A stretch of DNA of 64,000 nucleotides from F23-D06 sp947165685 (lineage in GTDB: Bacteria > Bacteroidota > Bacteroidia > Bacteroidales > WCHB1-69). Location: the NCBI GenBank assembly GCA_947165685.1, contig CAMVBK010000010.1:1-64000 (forward strand), in the 5' to 3' direction. The translations under genes and the position numbers were made by a program. Below the pieces are notes generated by a model. The model saw only the letters and a list, made by a program, of their open reading frames with translations, was not told where the DNA came from and ran no database searches. Below are positions 35,493 to 43,630 of the stretch, in pieces. The stretch's first letter is position 1. Each line of letters opens with the position of its first letter.

Positions 35493-35957
35493 ATGCAAGT
35501 GATGGAATACGAGCAACTTAAGTTAGACAACCAACTCTGTTTTCGGCTCTATACGGCGGCGCGGCTGACCGTGAGCGCGTATCATCCGTACCTCGACCCG
35601 TTGGGCATCACCTACCCGCAGTATCTCGTGCTGCTCGTCTTGTGGGAGCAGGACCGCCAGCCGGTGTGCGACATTGCCAAGCGGCTGATGCTCGACACCA
35701 ACACCGTTACACCGCTGCTGCAGCGAATGGAGAAGTCGGGGTGGCTCCGGCGCACGAAAGGGAAAACGGACACGCGCCAGCGCATCGTGTCGCTGACCGA
35801 AAAGGGCACCGCCCTGCGCGAGCAGGCAAAGCACGTCCCCGAATGCCTGAGCGCAAGCATCTTAGAGAAAACGGGGCCTGTGGAGGAGTTGGCAACGATG
35901 GTGCCCGCCCTCGACAAACTCATAGAGGGACTGAGTAAACGGCAAATTAGCTGTTAG
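35493..35957 (+). CDS. OhrR-like MarR-family peroxide regulator
   Basis: A regulator of about 154 residues with a winged helix (VCDIAKRLMLDTNTVTPLLQ and KTDTRQRIVSLTEKG as wing). The N-terminal KLDNQLCFRLYTAAR contains the single reactive Cys in the QLCF context typical of OhrR sensors, followed by the OhrR signature GITYPQYLVLLVLWE. OhrR is inactivated when this Cys is oxidised by organic hydroperoxides. ATG 35493 or 35502 are both possible starts. The glutathione peroxidase gene 165 bases downstream is a natural target, and the promoter has two matching dyads. Confidence 0.9.
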   Translation: MQVMEYEQLKLDNQLCFRLYTAARLTVSAYHPYLDPLGITYPQYLVLLVLWEQDRQPVCDIAKRLMLDTNTVTPLLQRMEKSGWLRRTKGKTDTRQRIVSLTEKGTALREQAKHVPECLSASILEKTGPVEELATMVPALDKLIEGLSKRQISC

Positions 35958-36070
35958 CTATTGGCCATTAGCGGTTGGCCTCGCCAACAGCCAACAGCTA
36001 AAAGCCAACAGCTAAAAGCCAACAGCTAAAAGCCAACAGCCAAAAGCCAAAAGCCAACAGCCAACACCCA
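35952..36070 (+). repeat. AGCCAACAGCTAAA tandem repeat
   Basis: Starting at the stop of the OhrR gene, AGCCAACAGC(T/C)AAA units recur about seven times after a hairpin GTTGGC-CTC-GCCAAC (near 35975-35990). The GCTGTTGGCT core on the other strand resembles the mini-hairpin arrays near 713 and 1764. Confidence 0.75.
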
Positions 36071-36122
36071 ACATCCAAATCGAATAAAAAAAATAATTGT
36101 ATCACTTAAAACAATAAAAAAA

Positions 36123-36671
36123 ATGGCTACTATTTATGATTTCAAGGCCCAGAACAACAAGGGCGAAGAGGTGGACATGGCGCAATACCGCGGCAAAGTC
36201 CTCATGATTGTCAACACCGCTTCCAAATGCGGTTTCACCCCCCAATACGACGGCTTGGAGGCTCTATACAAAAAGTACAAAGACCAAGGTCTCGTGATTC
36301 TCGGTTTCCCGTGCGACCAGTTCAAGCATCAGGAGCCCGGCACGGACGCGGAGATCGCGGAGTTCTGCCGCCTCAACCACGGCGTCACCTTCCCGCTGAT
36401 GAAGAAGATCGACGTTTTCGGCGAGAATGCCCACCCGATTTTCAAATATCTCACCCAAACAGTACCCACCGAGGAGGTGAAAGGGCTGAAAAACAAGGCC
36501 ACGATGGCCCTTGTGGATGGTCTGAGCAAGTCCGAAGGCCGCGAGGAAGGCGGCGTGCGCTGGAATTTCACCAAGTTCCTCATCTCGAAAGACGGCAGCA
36601 TCGTCAAACGCTTCCCGCCCGTGGCCGAACCTCAGGATATGGAAGCGGACATCGAAGCTATGTTGAAATAA
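36123..36671 (+). CDS. Glutathione peroxidase-family thiol peroxidase
   Basis: A 182-residue Gpx-fold peroxidase. The peroxidatic Cys is in NTASKCGFTPQY near residue 36, the Gln/Trp partners are in LGFPCDQF and WNFTKFL, and the second Cys of FPCDQF may resolve the sulfenic acid, so thioredoxin is the likelier reductant in this group. It reduces hydrogen peroxide and lipid hydroperoxides in the cytoplasm. The OhrR-like regulator gene just upstream suggests induction by organic peroxides. It is followed 12 bases later by a small conserved protein. Confidence 0.95.
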   Translation: MATIYDFKAQNNKGEEVDMAQYRGKVLMIVNTASKCGFTPQYDGLEALYKKYKDQGLVILGFPCDQFKHQEPGTDAEIAEFCRLNHGVTFPLMKKIDVFGENAHPIFKYLTQTVPTEEVKGLKNKATMALVDGLSKSEGREEGGVRWNFTKFLISKDGSIVKRFPPVAEPQDMEADIEAMLK

Positions 36672-36683
36672 AACGTCAGAATT

Positions 36684-36884
36684 ATGGCACACGCTTGTGA
36701 AAACTGCAAGATTCGCGCGCACTACGACGCGAAGCCGAAATCACTGATGGGCCGCTTCTGGCGCTGGCACATCAACTTCTGTCCGGGTTGGAAATCCTAC
36801 TTCACTTCGCAGTCGCCCGAGAAACAGGCCGAGCTGCGGGAGAAATACCAATTCACCAAATACCAGACGGAAAAACACGATTAA
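36684..36884 (+). CDS. Small Cys-containing protein co-transcribed with the peroxidase
   Basis: A 66-residue protein: CENCKIRAHYDAKPKSLMGR with a CxxC pair, then FWRWHINFCPGWKSYF and a charged tail. The 12-base gap to the peroxidase gene implies an operon. The CxxC plus a third Cys could bind a metal or serve in thiol redox chemistry; function unknown. It resembles short conserved proteins found in other Bacteroidota. Confidence 0.8.
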   Translation: MAHACENCKIRAHYDAKPKSLMGRFWRWHINFCPGWKSYFTSQSPEKQAELREKYQFTKYQTEKHD

Positions 36885-36897
36885 TGTATATAAGTAT

Positions 36898-36950
36898 GTT
36901 GGCAGTGAACTTTTTCGCTTGAATGCGAGTGGTTTACTGCCAACTTTTTT
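36898..36950. terminator. Bidirectional terminator between convergent genes
   Basis: Inverted repeat GTTGGCAGTGAAC (36898-36910) / GTTTACTGCCAAC (36932-36944) followed by seven T. It lies between the peroxidase operon and the convergent WG-repeat gene and could serve both. Confidence 0.75.
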
Positions 36951-37024
36951 TATTCTGAACACGGACAAAGAGAGGCTTGCTTTTTTGGGGGCCTATTTTT
37001 CACCCCGTTTCTGCGGAGAACTTT

Positions 37025-38551
37025 TCACTCTTCGACCCATTCTATCTCTTGGCGCGAGTTGCCGATCACTTTGCCGTTGGAATCCAAATAATACTCCACT
37101 CCGTCCTTCAATGCCTTAAAACCATATTTGTCCTGCTCAAAACGTTCGTATTGAGGAGCGAATACCGTTTTACCATTTTTGTCAACACACCCATACAACC
37201 CGTTTTGCCTCACTTGATAGTAGTTTTCAAATTCCAAAATGTCATCATAAAGCGGTGCAATGATCACGTTGCCGTCAATACCGCAAATCCCGGTTTTTTT
37301 ATCCTTATTGAACCAAAAGGTATTCCTGTAAGGATGGAAACCAATGTGGTCGTATTTGCGGTCGGTGCCAATGAGGCTCTTACCCTGTTTGGTAAGGATA
37401 ACGCCATAGAGCTTGTTTCCGGAATGCGTTCTTCCTTCGAAGAATCCCCCATTATAGTCCAATTGAGTAAATATGAATGGCGTCACGACTTTCCCTGCCG
37501 AATCGCCAATGGCATAGAGACAGTCCTGGCGAAGTTTTGACCAGGAGAATCCGTCTGATTCTTCGTGGTACTCCGTGTTCACCTCCTTTTTCCTGTTGTA
37601 GAGGCGTATTTCCTTTATGTTTTTCCCATCCTGTTTTCTGATGACATCAACGAAATAATCTCCAGCGGGCAAAGTCGCTATGATGACATTTCCTTTACCT
37701 AATGTTGTTTCCTGCAACGTTTTGGATCTGTCGGGCCTGCTCACTCTGACGAGATACTGGTCGAATTCGTCTTCCGGGATGTCCAATATCTTGGAGTCAC
37801 TCGAATGGGAATAGGATATCACCGGCACGGTGTCTGGCTCTGAGACCAGCGGATCCCCCGGCGTGGTGAACCAGTGCACGGTGGTGTCGCCGGACAGCCC
37901 GTTGGCGTTCCGGCCGAAAGCAATGACGCAGTATTTTGTGCCGTGGTTCAGCAATAGCCGTCCCCACCTGTCCGTCTCATAAATGGTGGAGTTCCTGTTG
38001 ATGATACGGCAGAGCGAATCCAAACCGAGTTTCTCAAACCACATGGCAGAAACAATGCCGTTTTGGTAGCCGCATGTTTCCGGATTTGGCACGCATATCA
38101 CATAGGATCCTGTATCGGAGAGGAAATTGCTGTATATCTGTATGGATGATTTCCCTACGCCACCTATTGGTTCCGTCCTGAAGGGTTGTCCGAAACACTT
38201 GTTCCGGCGGTCATTGGAGTCGGCCGCGACACTCCAAATGGTGTATTCCTTGCCGGGCTTCAGGTTCGTCCAAAAATGTCCCCAGACGGTATCATAGCGT
38301 CCCCAATGAAAGAGGACATCCTCGAACGAAATTCCGAAAATCTCCGACAAAAGCTCAACTTCGTTGCCATAATCCCTATACTCGTAAAAATGGTGGCATG
38401 CCGCATTGTGATCATAACGATATTGGACATAATAGGGTGTGACATTCTGTATTTCGACCTCTGCGTAAGGGAGATTCTCCTGGGCGGAAGAGACACACAC
38501 GCCCAAAACCGCCAAGAAAAAAAGAAACGTTATGGGAAATTTTCCACTCAT
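37025..38551 (-). CDS. Exported WG-repeat protein
   Basis: A 508-residue protein with a signal peptide (FPITFLFFLAVLGVCVSSAQ). The N-terminal 230 residues contain many Cys and Trp and look like a fibronectin-like or unknown beta domain (YTIWSVAADSNDRRNKCFG). The C-terminal 170 residues are WG repeats: YGVILTKQGKSLIGTDRKYD, TGICGIDGNVIIAPLYDDIL and YGCVDKNGKTVFAPQYERF. The -7 box reads TATCTTTG on this strand (38589-38596). Periplasmic or cell surface; function unknown. Not linked to other genes on the strand. Confidence 0.85.
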   Translation of the reverse strand: MSGKFPITFLFFLAVLGVCVSSAQENLPYAEVEIQNVTPYYVQYRYDHNAACHHFYEYRDYGNEVELLSEIFGISFEDVLFHWGRYDTVWGHFWTNLKPGKEYTIWSVAADSNDRRNKCFGQPFRTEPIGGVGKSSIQIYSNFLSDTGSYVICVPNPETCGYQNGIVSAMWFEKLGLDSLCRIINRNSTIYETDRWGRLLLNHGTKYCVIAFGRNANGLSGDTTVHWFTTPGDPLVSEPDTVPVISYSHSSDSKILDIPEDEFDQYLVRVSRPDRSKTLQETTLGKGNVIIATLPAGDYFVDVIRKQDGKNIKEIRLYNRKKEVNTEYHEESDGFSWSKLRQDCLYAIGDSAGKVVTPFIFTQLDYNGGFFEGRTHSGNKLYGVILTKQGKSLIGTDRKYDHIGFHPYRNTFWFNKDKKTGICGIDGNVIIAPLYDDILEFENYYQVRQNGLYGCVDKNGKTVFAPQYERFEQDKYGFKALKDGVEYYLDSNGKVIGNSRQEIEWVEE

Positions 38552-38767
38552 ATCGCTGCGACAATTTAAGGTTCAAGTTTTGTAACTGCAAAGATATAAA
38601 AGTTTTTGCATAGTACTTGTTTGTCAAATTTTTATTTGTGTTTTTCCCTTTTAATTGAAAAAGGGTTATGGTTCTCTTTTTTTCAGGCACGGCTCTGCCG
38701 TTGCAATTTCATTTGTCCGTGTGCATTCGTAATTTATGTACATTTGCAATTCTAAAAAATAAGAATT

Positions 38768-39392
38768 ATGAAACATTTATGCTATTACTTCACGATCCTC
38801 GTCATAGCGCTGTGCGTCAACTGTTTAGGGCAAAGTAGTACCGCTGGTTCTGTTTTCCATTATGGCGGGCATCCTCTCGATGAACGATGTCGCGAAGGTG
38901 GGCAAGTTAGGGCTCCGCGCCCTGCTCTATTTCATGACGACGACCCTCTTCGCCGTGACAGTGGGATTGGTAGTCCCCACTCTCCTCAAAGGCGTTCTGC
39001 CGACCATCCACTGCTTCGTCATTCACGCCAGCTTGGTCTATTCCTCGGCAGTGGGGTTGCTCGGCGGCCTCTCCCCGCTGAAGTTCTTCAAGGAGATGCA
39101 GCCGGCCATGCTGTTCGCCTTCTCCAGCGACTCGTTGGTGGCCACGCTGCCCTACACGATGCAGTGTACTGAGAAGATGGGGGTCAACAAGGACATCGGG
39201 CGGTTCGTGCTCTCGTTGGGCGCCACCATCAACATGGACGGGGTGGCCATCTACCTGGGCGTGGCCTCCGTCTTTATGGCCAACTGCTGCGGCATAGACC
39301 GCCTCATCGACATGGGCCGTACCGTCATGTCGGTCACCGGCGACGCCTCCTGCGCGGTGGTGATGCAGCGGATCGTGGGGAAGAAGTTGTAA
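38768..39392 (+). pseudogene. Signal-peptide stub joined to a gutted dicarboxylate symporter
   Basis: The -7 box TACATTTG (38739-38746) and ATG at 38768 lead into a secreted-protein start (MKHLCYYFTILVIALCVNCL). At about 38840 a different frame begins that reads as a DAACS (GltP/DctA-like) transporter: VVPLVLFSIMAGI, GKLGLRALLYFMTTTLFAV, then a jump to IHASLVYSSAVGLLGGLSP, AFSSDSLVATLPYTMQ, GATINMDGVAIY, and after another jump DMGRTVMSVTGDAS. Compared with the family's 400-430 residues, about 120 residues before IHASLV and about 70 before DMGRT are absent, yet the frame from ATG 38862 stays open for 176 residues. It cannot be a working transporter. Confidence 0.85.
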
Positions 39393-39465
39393 AACATACT
39401 TGTTATCAATATTTTACAAAGTTTTATGAGATAATTCCGAAACATTGAAAAGAACATAAATCCAA

Positions 39466-40254
39466 ATGAATATGGACACTACTGAAACCAATATGACCTT
39501 ACAAGAAGCCATCGTTGCCCGCCACAGCGTGCGGCAATACATCGAAAAGCCCATCGAGGCGGAGAAAGTCCAGCAATTGCAAACCTTCATCGGCGAGTGC
39601 AACCGCGAGGGCGGACTGCACATACAGTTAGTGACAGAGGAGCCCAACGCCTTTGCCGGCGGAATGGCCAAGTATGGCAAGTTCCGCGGCGTGCGCAACT
39701 ACATCGCCATGATCTGCAAGAAAGGCGATGACGAGAAACTCGGCTACTACGGCGAGAAGGTGATCCTGCTGGCGCAAACGCTCGGACTGAACACCTGCTG
39801 GGTGGGACTCACCTTCCGCAAGCAACCCGACCAATATACTGTGGGGGATGGCGAAACTTTAGCGTGCGTGGTGTCGCTCGGCTACGGGGCCACGCAAGGC
39901 GTGCAGCACCCGCAGAAGCGGACCAGAGCCGACGTGACTGACGACCAGCGCACCGCCGACCACGGGAAGCCTTTCCCCGAATGGTTCGTGCGTGGCGTGG
40001 AAGCCGCATTGTTGGCGCCCACGGCCGTGAACCAACAGAAGTTCGTGTTTGTCCTGCACGACGGCAACCGTGTGGAGGCCAAGGCAAAATTCTCCCTCAT
40101 CGGCTATGCCAAACTCGACCTCGGCATCGCCAAATGCCACTTCGGGATCGGCGCGGGGGAAGGGAGTTTTGAGTGGTTCGGCAGTGCGTGCGTGACACCT
40201 CTCCGAGGCATCACCACACGATTGACAAACAATTTGTATATTGAAAAAAAATGA
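39466..40254 (+). CDS. Nitroreductase-family protein with an aberrant tail
   Basis: A 262-residue FMN-dependent nitroreductase-like protein. VARHSVRQYIEKPIEAEKV is the N-terminal FMN-binding motif; GYYGEKVILLAQTLGLNTCWVG and ALLAPTAVNQQKF are the other family signatures. Homologues end close to the GEGSFEW motif. Here 25 more residues follow that read through intergenic-type sequence including the promoter-like TTTGTATATTG, so the natural stop appears to be lost. A small frameshift or deletion near 40175 is likely. The enzyme core seems complete. Confidence 0.88.
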   Translation: MNMDTTETNMTLQEAIVARHSVRQYIEKPIEAEKVQQLQTFIGECNREGGLHIQLVTEEPNAFAGGMAKYGKFRGVRNYIAMICKKGDDEKLGYYGEKVILLAQTLGLNTCWVGLTFRKQPDQYTVGDGETLACVVSLGYGATQGVQHPQKRTRADVTDDQRTADHGKPFPEWFVRGVEAALLAPTAVNQQKFVFVLHDGNRVEAKAKFSLIGYAKLDLGIAKCHFGIGAGEGSFEWFGSACVTPLRGITTRLTNNLYIEKK

Positions 40255-40287
40255 GGTGAGGTTAAGGCTGTTCATCGGAAAAAAGTG

Positions 40288-40295
40288 TATCTTTG
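40288..40295 (+). promoter_or_regulatory. -7 box of the DUF3791/DUF3990 operon
   Basis: TATCTTTG followed by C, 33 bases before the ATG at 40328, inside an apparent longer frame that is therefore unlikely to be translated from upstream. Confidence 0.65.
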
Positions 40296-40327
40296 CATTT
40301 TGGGATAAGGAAAAACTAATACTTGTT

Positions 40328-40543
40328 ATGAGCAAATATGAGATTCCATTTTTAACAGCTGCCGTGCAGGCTTTCGGACAACGTTTCGCGATGACCCGAC
40401 AAGCAGCATTCAACTATTTGCAAAAGCATAAAGGACTATCCTTCCTGATTGAGTTTTACGATGTGGAACATCTTCAGTCGATGGATGAAACTATAGACGA
40501 TCTGCTTATTATTTGCCAACAAAACGGAGGTGTACTTGCATGA
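40328..40543 (+). CDS. DUF3791-family protein (antitoxin-like)
   Basis: A 71-residue helical protein resembling DUF3791 (FAMTRQAAFNYLQKHKGLSFLIEFYDVEHLQSMDETIDDL). DUF3791 genes are commonly found immediately before DUF3990 genes. Its stop overlaps the ATG of the next gene by four bases. It probably binds the neighbour as an antitoxin or chaperone. Confidence 0.8.
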   Translation: MSKYEIPFLTAAVQAFGQRFAMTRQAAFNYLQKHKGLSFLIEFYDVEHLQSMDETIDDLLIICQQNGGVLA

Positions 40544-41028
40544 AACTATATCATGGTACGAATATTGACATTGAGGCGATAGACCTCACCCGAGGCTTGC
40601 GACACAAAGACTTCGGCAAAGGTTTTTATGCAACCCCAGACAGAACAACTGCTGTACGTATGGCCCAAAAACGAGCTCGACTTTTTGGAGGGGAAGCCAC
40701 GTTGATAACCTACGAATTTGACGAAACGACATTGCCATCAGATTTGAAGATAAAACGATTTCCTGAAAAAGCTACTGTAGAGTGGCTTTTGTTTGTGGAT
40801 GCAAATCGTGATAGAAAGAACACATCGTCCATTCACGATTACGACATCGTTATTGGCCCGATTGCTAATGATGGTGTTGTGCTGCAACTGACCAATTATC
40901 GTGAAGGTATTTATTCTCCCGAACAGGCCGCATTGTTGTTACAAGACAAATATCTTGACCAGCAATATTACTTTGGAACAGACAGAGCTCTGTGTTTCCT
41001 CCATAAAATAAATGTTGAAACCGTATGA
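40540..41028 (+). CDS. DUF3990-family protein, ADP-ribosyltransferase-like
   Basis: A 162-residue protein. It begins MKLYHGTNIDIEAIDL and has the GKGFYATPDRTTAVRMAQKRA segment typical of DUF3990, which is placed in the ADP-ribosyltransferase superfamily: YHGT would be the first NAD-binding motif and GFYATPD the second. The expected toxic role is modification of a nucleic acid or protein. It is coupled by four-base overlaps to both the preceding and the following gene, so three proteins are made in fixed ratio. Confidence 0.85.
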   Translation: MKLYHGTNIDIEAIDLTRGLRHKDFGKGFYATPDRTTAVRMAQKRARLFGGEATLITYEFDETTLPSDLKIKRFPEKATVEWLLFVDANRDRKNTSSIHDYDIVIGPIANDGVVLQLTNYREGIYSPEQAALLLQDKYLDQQYYFGTDRALCFLHKINVETV

Positions 41029-41552
41029 TTCAGCCAAATCATCACCAAATAGCGACATATCTTACCGACTACGCCTTGAGCGAGTTGGTGAAATATGTGA
41101 TGGAGGACACCGGGAGCAGTATTGAGCAGGCAATGGAGAAGGTCTATAATTCCCCATTGATGGATATCTTGCAGGATGAGGAAGGCGAGTTGTATGTGCA
41201 AAGCCCAGCGTATCTGTATGAGCTGATGAATATTCAGATGACATCAAAATATAAGGATATTTGGTTTGGTTGTCTTCATGTTAAAACTCGTTCAAGAAAT
41301 AATGAATTATTGGGTGATGTGGAAGGCGCATACGCCCAAACAATTGCAAAAGCCCATAACAAAGATGAATTTGTTTCTTTACTTAAAGAATACACTTTAA
41401 ATTATGATCTCGAGTATGTCGAATTAGAAGACATATCCACTTTGCAATACCGTTTGTGGAACCAACTGCCAGTTTCCGAAGCGTTACTTGAAGAAGCGAA
41501 ATCTTTACAAGATTACGGACATATTCGTTTCAGCACATTCCACACTTATTAA
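41025..41552 (+). CDS. Third gene of the DUF3990 module, DUF3791-like N-terminus
   Basis: A 175-residue protein. Residues 1-70 resemble a second DUF3791-type antitoxin (YLTDYALSELVKYVMEDTG, then YVQSPAYLYELM). Residues 71-175 are an additional acidic region (LEYVELEDISTLQYRLWNQL and so on) that is not usual for the small antitoxins and is not recognised. The start overlaps the DUF3990 stop by four bases. It could be the true antitoxin with an extra sensing region, or a fusion. Confidence 0.7.
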   Translation: MIQPNHHQIATYLTDYALSELVKYVMEDTGSSIEQAMEKVYNSPLMDILQDEEGELYVQSPAYLYELMNIQMTSKYKDIWFGCLHVKTRSRNNELLGDVEGAYAQTIAKAHNKDEFVSLLKEYTLNYDLEYVELEDISTLQYRLWNQLPVSEALLEEAKSLQDYGHIRFSTFHTY

Positions 41553-41706
41553 TATTCCATTAACCGAACAAAGGAAAAGAAAACTATACCCTTTGGGTGC
41601 CAAACTTCGAGATAGAATCGCACATTTACTCTTTGGGGATTTGGCAAAATCGACAAACAATATTAAGGCCTCTTAAAAATGTGTAAACAGTAACCCTGAA
41701 TTCATT

Positions 41707-42831
41707 ATGAAAGATATGAGCAATCAACCCGATCGCAGTACACAGATTATCCGCACCAGTTGGATCGGCATCGCCGCTAACGTGCTTTTGGCGGCTTTCA
41801 AGGCCGGTGTCGGCATCGTGGCCAGCAGTGTGGCCATCGTGATGGACGCCGTCAACAACCTCAGCGACGCGCTGTCCAGCGTCATCACCATCGTGGGCAC
41901 GAAGCTCTCGCAGCGTCCCGCCGACCGCAAGCATCCCTTCGGCTTCGGGCGCATCGAGTATTTCAGCGCTATCATCATCGCCGTCATCGTGCTCTCGGCG
42001 GGTATCACTTCGCTCATCGAGTCGGTGAAGAAAATCTTCCACCCCACGGAGCCGAGCTACACGATGGTGACGCTCGTGGTCATCGTGGTGGCCATCGCGG
42101 TGAAGATCGTGCTGGGGCTATTCGTGAAACGCAAGGGCACGCAGCTGAAGAGCGACGCGCTGATTGCCTCCGGCTCCGACGCTCTGTTCGATGCCATCAT
42201 CACCTTGGCCACGCTTGTGTCGGCAGGCATCATGCTGCTGTGGAACGTCTCCATCGACGGCTACCTCGGCGCACTCATCTCGTTAGTCATCATCAAGGCC
42301 GGTATCGAGATGCTCACCTCGCCCGTCAACGAGCTGTTGGGCACCAGCATCCCGGCGGAGCTCACCTCCCAGATCAAGCAGGAGGTCGGCGAGTTCGAGG
42401 GCGTACACGGGGTGTATGACCTCATCCTCCACAACTACGGTCCTGACGTGAAGATCGGTTCGCTGCACGTCAGCGTCTATGACACGATGTCGGCGCACGA
42501 CATCCACGGGCTCACGCGCAAGATCTCCACGCAGATGTTCATGCGGCATGGCATCATCATGACCGTCGGGGTCTATGCCATCGCCACCGGCGAGAACCGG
42601 ATGTCCGAGTTGCAGACGCAGGTGATACAGACGTTGTCCGCCCACAAAGAGATTGTGCAGGTACACGGTTTCTACTATTCGGAGCGCGACAAGATGCTCT
42701 CCGTCGATGTGGTCCCAGATATCTCCGTCCACGATGACGCCGCCCTCATCGCGCAGCTCACCGCCGAGATACAGCCTTTGGTGCCGGGGATGGATGTAGT
42801 GGTCGTGGTGGACCACAATTACAGCGAGTGA
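41707..42831 (+). CDS. Cation diffusion facilitator (zinc/iron/cobalt exporter)
   Basis: A 374-residue CDF-family antiporter. Six membrane segments lie within residues 15-215. Metal-site motifs are in segment II (VMDAVNNLSDALSS, that is DxxxxxxDxxxS) and segment V (ASGSDALFDAIITL). The C-terminal cytoplasmic domain from about residue 220 carries a His (YDLILHNYGPDVKIGSLHVSV) typical of the regulatory metal site. It exports divalent cations such as zinc using the proton gradient. ATG 41719 is an alternative start. Followed by a terminator. Confidence 0.95.
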   Translation: MKDMSNQPDRSTQIIRTSWIGIAANVLLAAFKAGVGIVASSVAIVMDAVNNLSDALSSVITIVGTKLSQRPADRKHPFGFGRIEYFSAIIIAVIVLSAGITSLIESVKKIFHPTEPSYTMVTLVVIVVAIAVKIVLGLFVKRKGTQLKSDALIASGSDALFDAIITLATLVSAGIMLLWNVSIDGYLGALISLVIIKAGIEMLTSPVNELLGTSIPAELTSQIKQEVGEFEGVHGVYDLILHNYGPDVKIGSLHVSVYDTMSAHDIHGLTRKISTQMFMRHGIIMTVGVYAIATGENRMSELQTQVIQTLSAHKEIVQVHGFYYSERDKMLSVDVVPDISVHDDAALIAQLTAEIQPLVPGMDVVVVVDHNYSE

Positions 42832-42836
42832 AAAGT

Positions 42837-42860
42837 AAATTCGCATTTTTTTGCGAATTT
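42837..42860 (+). terminator. Rho-independent terminator behind the CDF gene
   Basis: Stem AAATTCGCA / TGCGAATTT with a T-rich loop, six bases after the stop. Confidence 0.75.
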
Positions 42861-42873
42861 TGAAGAAAAGTTA

Positions 42874-42881
42874 TATCTTTG
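42874..42881 (+). promoter_or_regulatory. Promoter without a following gene
   Basis: TATCTTTG followed by C, placed after the CDF terminator. No start codon leads into a plausible protein for 190 bases, which suggests a small RNA transcript. Confidence 0.5.
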
Positions 42882-42887
42882 CAGCCT

Positions 42888-43010
42888 GAAATCATCCAAG
42901 TGAAACAGTAAGAAGAGTAATCTTCATTTTCACTGCCGCCCGCCCGAAGAGACCATCAGTGAAATCGCCAGAAATCACGGGTTGTATTGCAACCCGCGAT
43001 AATCAGTTTG
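42888..43010 (+). ncRNA. Candidate small RNA
   Basis: Downstream of the promoter at 42874, two hairpins can be drawn: AGTGAAA (42899-42905) with TTTCACT (42928-42934), enclosing GAAGA-GTAA-TCTTC (42912-42925); and CGGGTTG-TATTG-CAACCCG (42978-42996), extendable to 42974-43000. No T run follows the second hairpin. A separate -7 box (43043-43050) drives the next gene. Evidence is structure and position only. Confidence 0.4.
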
Positions 43011-43042
43011 AGAACACTATCTTGCTGTTCGAAATATTTTAG

Positions 43043-43050
43043 TATTTTTG
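43043..43050 (+). promoter_or_regulatory. -7 box of the MazF-type toxin-antitoxin operon
   Basis: TATTTTTG followed by C, 20 bases before the ATG at 43071. Confidence 0.65.
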
Positions 43051-43070
43051 CGGATTAAAAAAATGAAGAT

Positions 43071-43280
43071 ATGGCAACATTAACAATATCCTATGATGGG
43101 CGCAGTAAGGTGGCGCAGAGTGTTGTGGCGTTGATACGTTCGTTAGGGAACGTGTTCCACATCTCGCAGTCTCAAGAAGAGACAAAAAATCGCGAGTGGA
43201 CAGCCGAAGAGGAACGACAAGCTTTCCTCTGTACATCAAGAAATAATATGGCTCGCTGGTTGAACGAAAACAAAATCTAA
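43071..43280 (+). CDS. Antitoxin partner of the MazF-like toxin
   Basis: A 69-residue protein: a short N-terminal strand and helix (TLTISYDGRSKVAQSVVALI) followed by an acidic, partly disordered tail (ETKNREWTAEEERQAF) suited to wrapping a toxin. The strand-helix start is reminiscent of small ribbon-helix or AbrB-like DNA-binding antitoxins. It is six bases from the MazF-like gene. Assigned mainly by context. Confidence 0.7.
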   Translation: MATLTISYDGRSKVAQSVVALIRSLGNVFHISQSQEETKNREWTAEEERQAFLCTSRNNMARWLNENKI

Positions 43281-43286
43281 CATCCT

Positions 43287-43619
43287 ATGAAATACGAACA
43301 GCGTGATGTCGTTGAGGTCAATTTTATGTTCCCAGATGGTTCTCTCAAGCCCCATCCAGCGTTAATTATTTCAAATAATGAACTACAGGAGAACGAGGGC
43401 TATATCTATTTGTGCATGATTTCGTCGAAAGATTATAATCCGCAATATAGTTTCACCCTTTCCGACGAGATGCTGACAAAGCCATTAAGCAAACAAAGCT
43501 ATGTGAAATGTCAGTTGATAATGGGAGACATTGAACGCGATGTGGTGCGTAAAATCAGCCGCTTAAAACAGCCCTATTTCGACCAGATTGTGGAGAAAAT
43601 AAAGGTGTCGATTTTTTGA
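43287..43619 (+). CDS. MazF/PemK-family toxin
   Basis: A 110-residue protein with the PemK/MazF fold: QRDVVEVNFMFPDGSLKPHPALIIS is the first barrel half, and KQSYVKCQLIMGDIERDVV with RKISRLKQPYFDQI the second. MazF-type toxins are sequence-specific mRNA interferases. It is likely in one transcript with the small gene at 43071. Complete. Confidence 0.85.
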   Translation: MKYEQRDVVEVNFMFPDGSLKPHPALIISNNELQENEGYIYLCMISSKDYNPQYSFTLSDEMLTKPLSKQSYVKCQLIMGDIERDVVRKISRLKQPYFDQIVEKIKVSIF

Positions 43620-43630
43620 TCCTAAATATT

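Noticed and set aside
41553..41700. Possible coding fragment before the CDF gene
   Set aside because: An open stretch (KLYPLGAKLRDRIAHLLFG) looks protein-like but has no start or recognisable family; too short to claim.
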